Origin: CAZSPL01 sp964608735
Lineage (GTDB): Bacteria; JAJVIF01; JAPKYR01; CAZSPL01
Assembly (NCBI GenBank): GCA_964608735.1
Contig: CAZSPL010000128.1
Location: forward strand, 1 to 11,274
Length of the DNA: 11,274 bases
Direction of reading: 5' to 3'
The notes below the pieces were generated by a model. It worked only from the letters and a program-made list of their open reading frames with translations, was not told where the DNA came from and made no database searches. Positions 7,218-11,274 of the stretch are shown in pieces. Every line of letters starts with the position of its first letter. Position 1 is the first letter of the stretch. The translations under genes and the position numbers were made by a program.

Positions 7218-7235
7218 CGCATACTTTAGTATGCG
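7218..7235. repeat. Perfect inverted repeat, 7-bp stem
   Basis: CGCATAC (7218-7224) and GTATGCG (7229-7235) flank TTTA. No T-run follows, so it is not a standard terminator. It could be an operator or an RNA hairpin; role unknown. Confidence 0.5.
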
Positions 7236-7245
7236 CGGAGGGGTT

Positions 7246-7257
7246 ATATCTAGATAT
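7246..7257. repeat. 12-bp perfect palindrome
   Basis: ATATCTAGATAT is its own reverse complement and lies 10 nt after the preceding inverted repeat. It has the form of a dimeric-regulator site, but AT-rich palindromes also arise by chance. Confidence 0.35.
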
Positions 7258-7450
7258 GTGAGGACACCAAAACGTGAAGTACCTGTTGAGCTGCTTATTT
7301 GTTAAAGGGGTAATTATTTCCACCATCAAATGAACAACTCTGCAAAAACCCGTAGCAATAATATTCAAAATGATTTATAGTTTGCCTGTGTCAACCCGTA
7401 CTACTGGCGGGAATCAAGGCTATACCGTGGGCAGAAACCTTATGCGGGTA

Positions 7451-7480
7451 TTAAGCTGTGCTGGATTAGTTAAATATGAT
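7451..7480 (+). promoter_or_regulatory. Candidate promoter of the DUF3800 gene pair
   Basis: TATGAT (7475-7480, 5 of 6 matches to the -10 consensus) with a poor -35 TTAAGC (7451-7456) at 18-nt spacing. It sits 35 nt before the start codon. Weak prediction. Confidence 0.3.
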
Positions 7481-7492
7481 ATGCGGAAGATT

Positions 7493-7500
7493 GAAGGAGG
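7493..7500 (+). promoter_or_regulatory. Strong Shine-Dalgarno with unusually long spacing
   Basis: GAAGGAGG is a near-perfect ribosome site but stands 15 nt from the ATG at 7516, against a usual 5-9. No nearer ATG, GTG or TTG exists in frame (TGA at 7492-7494 closes the frame). The conserved N-terminal IYCDES motif of the product begins soon after this ATG, so the start is probably right and initiation may be inefficient. Confidence 0.5.
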
Positions 7501-7515
7501 AATAAACAGAACATA

Positions 7516-8241
7516 ATGTCTCAGATTATAAATATTTACTGTGATGAGAGTTGCCATCTACTGTTAGGAGATCATAGGGCTATGGTAATCGGTGCAATAT
7601 GGTGCCCTGCTAACATTTCAAGAATCATCGCGGATCAAATACGCGCCATAAAAGAAGAGCATGGTCTGAATCGCTATGCCGAAATTAAATGGCGTGGCGT
7701 GTCTCCATCAAAACTCGATTTTTTCCTTGCGCTTGTGGAGTATTTCAAAATAACACCGGCTCTGTTTTTCCGAGCCGTTGTGATACCCGATAAATCCATA
7801 CTAAGGCACGATGATTTCGACCAGACTCACGACGATTTCTACTACAAGATCTATTTCCGAATGCTTGAGCATATAATCACTCAGCCGGATAACCATTATC
7901 GAGTTTTTGTTGATATAAAGGACACTCGGTCAGAAGATAAAATAAGAAAACTCAGGGATTGTCTAGCTTACAATATTAGAGACTTCGATAAGAAGGTTAT
8001 AGAAATTCAAAGCGTCCGGTCGCATGAAATTCAGCAAGTACAGTTAGCGGATCTCTTCATCGGGGCTGTTAGTTTTGCCAATAGCTTCATGAAATTTGAC
8101 AGGGAGAGGAGTTCAGCGAAATGGACCGTTATTGACAAGATAGGAAATGACTTAAGGGTTTCGCTAGCTAAAACATCTCCGATTGAACAAATGAAGTTCA
8201 ACATACTTCATTGGAGGCCCAAGGGGGCGCCGGATGTGTAA
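7516..8241 (+). CDS. DUF3800 domain protein (predicted RNase H-like fold)
   Basis: 241 residues matching the DUF3800 pattern as I know it. An N-terminal strand ends in DES (IYCDES, D10-E11-S12), followed by a second acidic motif E56-IKW, a strand ending in D133 (VFVDIKD) and the late motif QLADLFIGA with D179. These spaced acidic residues on strands fit an RNase H-like nuclease fold, with D10/E11, D133 and D179 as likely metal ligands; the catalytic reading is inference. DUF3800 proteins are common in accessory regions and are often suspected of defence or mobile-element roles, but I know of no settled function. The 3' end overlaps the next gene by 8 nt, so the two are co-translated. Base composition is AT-rich compared with the flanking genes, suggesting transfer. 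No signal peptide or membrane segment. Confidence 0.82.
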   Translation: MSQIINIYCDESCHLLLGDHRAMVIGAIWCPANISRIIADQIRAIKEEHGLNRYAEIKWRGVSPSKLDFFLALVEYFKITPALFFRAVVIPDKSILRHDDFDQTHDDFYYKIYFRMLEHIITQPDNHYRVFVDIKDTRSEDKIRKLRDCLAYNIRDFDKKVIEIQSVRSHEIQQVQLADLFIGAVSFANSFMKFDRERSSAKWTVIDKIGNDLRVSLAKTSPIEQMKFNILHWRPKGAPDV

Positions 8242-8731
8242 CCATCCAGAATGGCTTCCTGGCCTTGTCGAGCTAACAGATGCTGGTGGTGACTACTATA
8301 GATATATAGAGCTCCTTTACAAGTACTATTGTGATGATTTTGTAAATTCTACTCCTGAGTTCAAAGGGAAACCGGTTCGCACAAATACTGACCTGAGCCG
8401 AGATGGGAAAGAAGAAAGCTTCTGGCACATTCTTGAGGGCCAATTTCAGGACCAGATGGCGGATGACTTAGGGCGTCACAAAAGAATCAGATGGATAAGA
8501 CCGATTATCGAAACCGCGAAAGCAAACAGACTGAACTGCTGGAGGATCGCGGAGTGCAAAAAAGCCAGAGAGCGAGTTAAAATAAAGCTCGCGTTAAATG
8601 ATTTCAGTTATCTAGTCATTCTGGGCTTAAAGCAAAACTACTATGTCCTGATAACGGCTTTTCCAATCGAAAGACAGCGAATCAAGGATGAGGTCAGCAA
8701 AGAGTGGGAAGCACACAAAATAGAGCTATAA
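8234..8731 (+). CDS. Small DUF3800-associated protein, possible BECR-like RNase
   Basis: 165 residues, cytoplasmic, function unknown. It starts with MCNHPEWLPGLV and a Tyr-rich helix (about 20-35). A middle motif FWHILEG contains a conserved-looking His, RIRWIRPIIETA follows, and it ends with KIKLAL...YLVILG...YYVLITAFPIERQR strands and a charged helix. This architecture resembles small proteins that I recall accompanying DUF3800 genes and, more loosely, the barnase/EndoU/colicin E5-D/RelE (BECR) nuclease-like families, with the His and Arg as candidate active-site residues. That functional reading is inference. AAGGGGG (8221-8227) lies 6 nt before the ATG, and the start overlaps the DUF3800 stop by 8 nt. 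The same AT-rich composition indicates joint acquisition. If toxic, the DUF3800 partner or the antisense unit at its 3' end could be the control element. Confidence 0.7.
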   Translation: MCNHPEWLPGLVELTDAGGDYYRYIELLYKYYCDDFVNSTPEFKGKPVRTNTDLSRDGKEESFWHILEGQFQDQMADDLGRHKRIRWIRPIIETAKANRLNCWRIAECKKARERVKIKLALNDFSYLVILGLKQNYYVLITAFPIERQRIKDEVSKEWEAHKIEL

Positions 8732-8759
8732 AACGCAAAGCCGCCCTTACGGACGACAT
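8694..8759 (-). CDS. Possible 21-residue hydrophobic peptide, antisense to the companion gene
   Basis: On the minus strand AAGGAG (8765-8770) sits 5 nt before an ATG (8757-8759) that opens 21 codons ending in TGA (8694-8696). The peptide begins MSSVRAALRFIALF and is hydrophobic towards the C-terminus. A near-consensus promoter lies about 30 nt further upstream on the same strand. The last 38 nt overlap the 3' end of the 8234-8731 gene in antisense. It could be a small membrane peptide of the type I toxin kind, a leader peptide, or a chance ORF on an antisense RNA. Length alone gives little support; the case rests on promoter, ribosome site and ORF being correctly spaced. Confidence 0.3.
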   Translation of the reverse strand: MSSVRAALRFIALFCVLPTLC

Positions 8760-8797
8760 GCAGGCTCCTTCTACATCATGGTAGTTGAGCTATTGAT

Positions 8798-8826
8798 AAT
8801 ATACTATATTACTATCCGTTTGTCAA
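8798..8826 (-). promoter_or_regulatory. Near-consensus sigma-70 type promoter on the minus strand
   Basis: Reading the minus strand: a perfect -35 TTGACA (8821-8826), exactly 17 nt of spacer (8804-8820), then TATATT (8798-8803, 5 of 6 to consensus). Transcription would start at about 8791 and run left into the 3' end of the 8234-8731 gene, producing an RNA antisense to it. It is the best promoter match I found in the window. Confidence 0.6.
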
Positions 8827-8865
8827 GTATTTCTTAACGTAATTCTCACCCATTCTATAGCGCAT

Positions 8866-8883
8866 AAGCCCTGTGATGGGCTT
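8866..8883. repeat. Hairpin with an alternative overlapping pairing
   Basis: AAGCCC (8866-8871) pairs with GGGCTT (8878-8883). Alternatively GGGCT (8878-8882) pairs with AGCCC (8889-8893). The two are mutually exclusive. No T-run follows either. Could act as an RNA stabiliser or be incidental. Confidence 0.35.
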
Positions 8884-8908
8884 CTCGGAGCCCTTGGAGC
8901 ATTAAGTG

Positions 8909-8924
8909 GTAGCCCGGCAATTCA
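8909..8924 (+). repeat. REP-like half-element, left arm
   Basis: GTAGCCCGGCAATTCA begins with GTAG and matches the reverse complement of 8966-8981 at 15 of 16 positions. Only the first half of the element is recognisable here; the second hairpin arm is missing, so it looks truncated or diverged. Confidence 0.55.
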
Positions 8925-8956
8925 CCATCAAAGCTGTATATTCAGTTGTTCCAAGG

Positions 8957-8981
8957 CCCGGCAGATGAATTGCCGTGCTAC
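8957..8981 (-). repeat. REP-like element (GTAG + hairpin), second family
   Basis: Read on the minus strand from 8981: GTAG, then a 7-bp stem (one mismatch) CACGGCA / TGCCGGG around ATTCATC. It is inverted relative to the copy at 8909-8924, so the two bracket the segment 8909-8981 with GTAG...CTAC. The same hairpin core recurs at 10925-10944. The loop and stem differ from the 2977-3072 family. Confidence 0.6.
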
Positions 8982-9044
8982 GAACTGGAGTTAATGTGCC
9001 CTCATGGTTTACAATTGCTCGAGCCGGAAGTATCGAGGCGATTT

Positions 9045-9050
9045 TGGAGG
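9045..9050 (+). promoter_or_regulatory. Ribosome binding site that sets the start at 9056
   Basis: TGGAGG stands 5 nt before ATG 9056. The longer in-frame start at 8975 lies inside the REP-like element at 8957-8981 and would put 27 non-signal-like residues before the hydrophobic signal sequence. Confidence 0.75.
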
Positions 9051-9055
9051 CTGTG

Positions 9056-10918
9056 ATGTTCAGACTGAAAGACCTGCGCTTTATCCTTATTCCGATATTC
9101 ATTCTCATCCTCGGCGGGATGGCATCGGGCGACTGCGAACCGAACGACGGCAACGACCCCGCAGTCAATGCCGTGACCATCGGTCCGACAGAGACCGTCA
9201 CCGGGGCCGTCTGCCCCGATGACCTGTTCGATTTCTACACCATCACCATCCCCGATGGCAGCGACGTCTCGGGGACCGTCACGTTCTCGTCGCCGCAGGA
9301 ATCCACCGTACTCCGCGTCATCAGGGAGTCCACGCTGGAGAACGTCATCGACGACATTTCGACCAACGACACCACGAATTCATACGACATCCCCATCAGC
9401 AAAGGCACGATCACCCCCGGCAAATACTATTTCCGCATCTCGTTCTGGTCATCCGCGGCATACGATCACGATTACACGCTCATCCTTAACCTGAGCATAA
9501 CCACGCCGCCGGCGCCGGGGATCGGATATTTCACGGGCCCGGGGCTCAAGCCACAGGCGCAGCCCGCGTTTCCGCCCTGGCCGAGCGAGAACGGGCAAGC
9601 GGATGGCGCGCGCCGTGCCAAGGTCAACGGCCCGGGGGGGAAGATGAAGGAGATATACGCCATCGACCTGTGCGATGACCAGCTGTATTACAGCATTTGT
9701 CTGGGGGGTGTCTATTACAACCAATATTTAGAAGGGAAATTGCAAGTCGATGAACGGGAGGAACGCTTCAGCAACCTGCTCGCGGGATTCGGCAACAGGA
9801 TCTATATAGATGCTGTCGTGCCCAAAGACGTGGTTTACACCTATGCATTCGATATCGGGGTCGGCGAGCAATGGGGCGACTCGGAGTCGGGTCCCGCGGT
9901 CCTCGGGAAAATGGGACGTGTTTACCGTTACACATATGGCCAGGTCAGGGGCTTGATGGCGACGGAAGCGGATGGGTCCTCCGCTTGGATCAGTGAAGTC
10001 CCCGAGGCGGGGTTCCACCTCGGGGTCGGTCCCATCGGGAGAAACATAATTTACAACAGCGGGTACGACGATATGGTATACAGGGATAATGTCCATATCT
10101 GTTCATTTTCGACCGACGGCTCGCTGCTCTGGACTGTAGGCCCGATGGATAAGGAGGTCCGGGGCATAGCGGAAGACGCGTCGGGCAATGTCTATTTCAG
10201 AAACATCGACCAGGTGCTCTACAAGGTCGAGCCGGATGGGAGCATCGAGTGGCAGATAACAATGCCGAACGGTGCGAATTCCACATCCGATCGGCGCTTC
10301 ATGCTGGGGCCCATCGTGGGTTCCGACGGCAGGATATGGCTGCACACAAAGATAGAGAAACCATCATCGCCGGCCCCCTCCACCAGCGGATACACACTGG
10401 GGCCGTCCATAAAACCGGCAGTCCAGATTGTCGGGCCCATGTTCTATGTCGTGAACGGCGACGGGACCATCTACAAGAATGGAATCATCGGGTCATCCGC
10501 CAACCCGCCGGAGTATGCCTGCAGCGGCTCGAACGGATATTTCTGCGTGTCGTATACCGACGGCTCCGTAAGGGGCTTCACGGACTGGGACCAGTCCGCC
10601 TGGACATGGCAGGGCAATGCTCAAACGATCCTCGACATGATAATGGACAATGACAACCGGCTGTATGTCCTTTACACGGCCTTCGGGATAGAGACCGTCG
10701 GCGGGGGCTGCTATATCTCCGTGCTCGATTCGTCGGCGGGCGGGCAGCTCGGGTTCACGAAAGTCGATGTTCCCTTTGAATGGATGGATTCGCCGTCGGA
10801 GCTTGCCATAGGGGAGAATGAAACTCTCATCTACCTCAACGCGGCGGGGTATCTTAAGGTTTACGGCCCTGAAGTTGGACAATTGGGAGTTGCCGGGCAA
10901 CCAATCAAGGTGAATTAA
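9056..10918 (+). CDS. Exported protein with PPC-like domain and propeller-like region
   Basis: 620 residues from the ATG at 9056. The N-terminus is a classical signal peptide: Arg3, Lys5 and Arg8, a long hydrophobic core, and ASG before Asp26 as likely cleavage site. Cys27 follows Asp, so it is not a lipobox. Residues about 26-145 start with CEPNDGNDPA and continue with DLFDFYTITIPDG, STVLRVI and PGKYYFRISF. This is the pattern of bacterial pre-peptidase C-terminal (PPC) beta-sandwich domains, usually attached to secreted enzymes or surface proteins. The rest (about 195-615) has repeated strand units such as FSTDGSLLWTVGP, DASGNVYFRN, EPDGSIEWQI, GSDGRIWLHT and NGDGTIYKNG, which suggest a beta-propeller of the PQQ/NHL type. 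No catalytic motif is seen. It probably acts in the periplasm or outside the cell; binding role inferred. High GC and a downstream REP hairpin mark the return to host-like sequence. Confidence 0.82.
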   Translation: MFRLKDLRFILIPIFILILGGMASGDCEPNDGNDPAVNAVTIGPTETVTGAVCPDDLFDFYTITIPDGSDVSGTVTFSSPQESTVLRVIRESTLENVIDDISTNDTTNSYDIPISKGTITPGKYYFRISFWSSAAYDHDYTLILNLSITTPPAPGIGYFTGPGLKPQAQPAFPPWPSENGQADGARRAKVNGPGGKMKEIYAIDLCDDQLYYSICLGGVYYNQYLEGKLQVDEREERFSNLLAGFGNRIYIDAVVPKDVVYTYAFDIGVGEQWGDSESGPAVLGKMGRVYRYTYGQVRGLMATEADGSSAWISEVPEAGFHLGVGPIGRNIIYNSGYDDMVYRDNVHICSFSTDGSLLWTVGPMDKEVRGIAEDASGNVYFRNIDQVLYKVEPDGSIEWQITMPNGANSTSDRRFMLGPIVGSDGRIWLHTKIEKPSSPAPSTSGYTLGPSIKPAVQIVGPMFYVVNGDGTIYKNGIIGSSANPPEYACSGSNGYFCVSYTDGSVRGFTDWDQSAWTWQGNAQTILDMIMDNDNRLYVLYTAFGIETVGGGCYISVLDSSAGGQLGFTKVDVPFEWMDSPSELAIGENETLIYLNAAGYLKVYGPEVGQLGVAGQPIKVN

Positions 10919-10923
10919 ATATT

Positions 10924-10950
10924 CCCCGGCAGATGAATGCCGGGTTGCGG
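10924..10950 (-). repeat. REP-like hairpin, third copy of the second family
   Basis: CCCGGCA (10925-10931), GATGAA, TGCCGGG (10938-10944): a perfect 7-bp stem with nearly the same loop as at 8957-8977. On the minus strand the foot reads GCAA rather than GTAG. It begins 6 nt after the stop of the PPC protein gene, a typical place for REPs, where they can protect mRNA ends. No T-run. Confidence 0.6.
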
Positions 10951-10968
10951 ATTTCACTTAACCGAACC

Positions 10969-10985
10969 GCGAGCGTCAGCGAGCG
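10969..10985. repeat. Short direct repeat GCGAGCG
   Basis: GCGAGCG at 10969-10975 and again at 10979-10985 with TCA between. Part of the short intergenic stretch 10919-11092, in which I otherwise find only the REP hairpin. Significance unknown. Confidence 0.35.
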
Positions 10986-11092
10986 GCCTCACATTTAATC
11001 ATTGACAGGCACCAATTCAAATACTACTATATGCTGGGAATACGCAGGGAAGCGTCCCGAAATGTAGAAGTACAATCAGGAAAGGTGCAGTA

Positions 11093-11274
11093 ATGGATAA
11101 ATGCGCAGTTGATTCGTGCCAGGAATCCGTCTCCAAACCCGGACACAAGCTTTGCTACAAGCATTGGAAGATGGAGCAGGAGGGCGAGGTCACAGCCTGT
11201 GAGAAGTGCGGGAAATATAAGGAGAATGATTTTCCGCTTTGTAAAGACTGTTATTCGAAAAAGAATAATTTTAG
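11093..11274 (+). CDS. Partial CDS: N-terminus with two zinc-knuckle-like Cys/His clusters
   Basis: The frame opens at ATG 11093 and runs without a stop to the window end (60 complete codons), so the C-terminal part is outside. The purine-rich AGGAAAGG (11078-11085) lies 7 nt upstream of the ATG. The visible part has two metal-binding-like clusters: C4-x4-C9-x11-C21-x2-H24 and C36-x2-C39-x10-C50-x2-C53, with CYKHW and PLCKDCY around the second halves. Such paired clusters usually bind zinc and often precede a nucleic-acid-acting or other catalytic domain. I cannot name the family from this fragment. Codon use is less GC-rich than the preceding gene, so it may belong to another accessory segment. 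Confidence 0.7.
   Translation, partial: MDKCAVDSCQESVSKPGHKLCYKHWKMEQEGEVTACEKCGKYKENDFPLCKDCYSKKNNF

Larger units (their letters stand above)
7149..7515. other. AT-rich intergenic region upstream of the DUF3800 pair
   Basis: No convincing gene, tRNA or known RNA is seen in these 367 nt. Composition changes sharply to AT-rich right after the operon stop. It contains two perfect palindromes and a candidate promoter, listed separately. I see no direct repeats or integrase gene that would define an insertion boundary. Confidence 0.6.
8732..9055. other. Intergenic region between the island and the PPC protein gene
   Basis: Beyond the minus-strand promoter, a short hairpin and the REP-like repeats listed separately, I see no gene in these 324 nt. 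No intrinsic terminator with a T-run follows the plus-strand gene pair. I could not find a convincing promoter for the gene at 9056. AT-rich composition ends at about 8880. Confidence 0.5.

Noticed and set aside
7149..7515. Group II intron, retron or tRNA remnant in the AT-rich gap
   Set aside because: A few short GC-rich hairpin pieces are present, but no domain V, cloverleaf or reverse transcriptase could be recognised.
8975..9055. N-terminal extension of the PPC protein from ATG 8975
   Set aside because: It would begin inside a REP-like repeat, lacks a ribosome site and would hide the signal peptide. ATG 9056 has TGGAGG at 5 nt.
1..11274. CRISPR array or rRNA/tRNA genes
   Set aside because: No regularly spaced repeat-spacer pattern, and no rRNA or tRNA sequence was recognised on either strand.

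Overview
The window comes from a GC-rich bacterium that I cannot place to phylum. A Tat component and two large exported proteins, one of them a predicted lipoprotein, suggest a Gram-negative-type envelope. Most of the DNA is strongly GC-rich (41 G+C in the 60 bases 5941-6000). The stretch from about 7150 to 8880 is clearly more AT-rich (45 G+C in the 120 bases 7921-8040) and looks acquired.

Layout. (1) 170-499: a TatA-type translocase subunit, separated by a bidirectional terminator (523-548) from (2) a converging gene for a large predicted surface lipoprotein (595-2844, minus). (3) 2845-3310: a divergent intergenic region holding two inverted 38-nt GTAG-headed hairpin repeats (REP/BIME-like) and a possible promoter. 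(4) 3311-7148: a tight three-gene operon: a GGDEF diguanylate cyclase with a cysteine-bearing sensor region, a tandem HD-GYP protein, and a protein that looks like a degenerate D12-class adenine methyltransferase. (5) 7149-9055: an AT-rich island with a DUF3800 gene overlapping a small companion gene (candidate defence or toxin-like pair), a strong-looking minus-strand promoter with a 21-codon ORF lying antisense to the end of the companion gene, and a second REP-like family. (6) 9056-10918: an exported protein with a PPC-like domain and a propeller-like remainder. (7) 11093 to the window end: the start of a protein with two Cys/His zinc-knuckle-like clusters.

How the parts may work together. 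The 3311-7148 operon encodes both synthesis (GGEEM with an intact RxxD I-site) and predicted breakdown (HD-GYP) of cyclic di-GMP. In the HD-GYP protein only the first domain keeps all metal ligands, so the second may be regulatory. The methyltransferase-like partner has lost the usual catalytic tetrapeptide (NPPP in place of DPPY/NPPY), which suggests an exapted binding or regulatory role. The DUF3800 pair is the best candidate here for a poorly described system. It shows translational overlap, foreign base composition, a nuclease-like fold in the first gene and a possible antisense transcript at the 3' end.

All family assignments were made by reading translated motifs by eye. No database search was possible.
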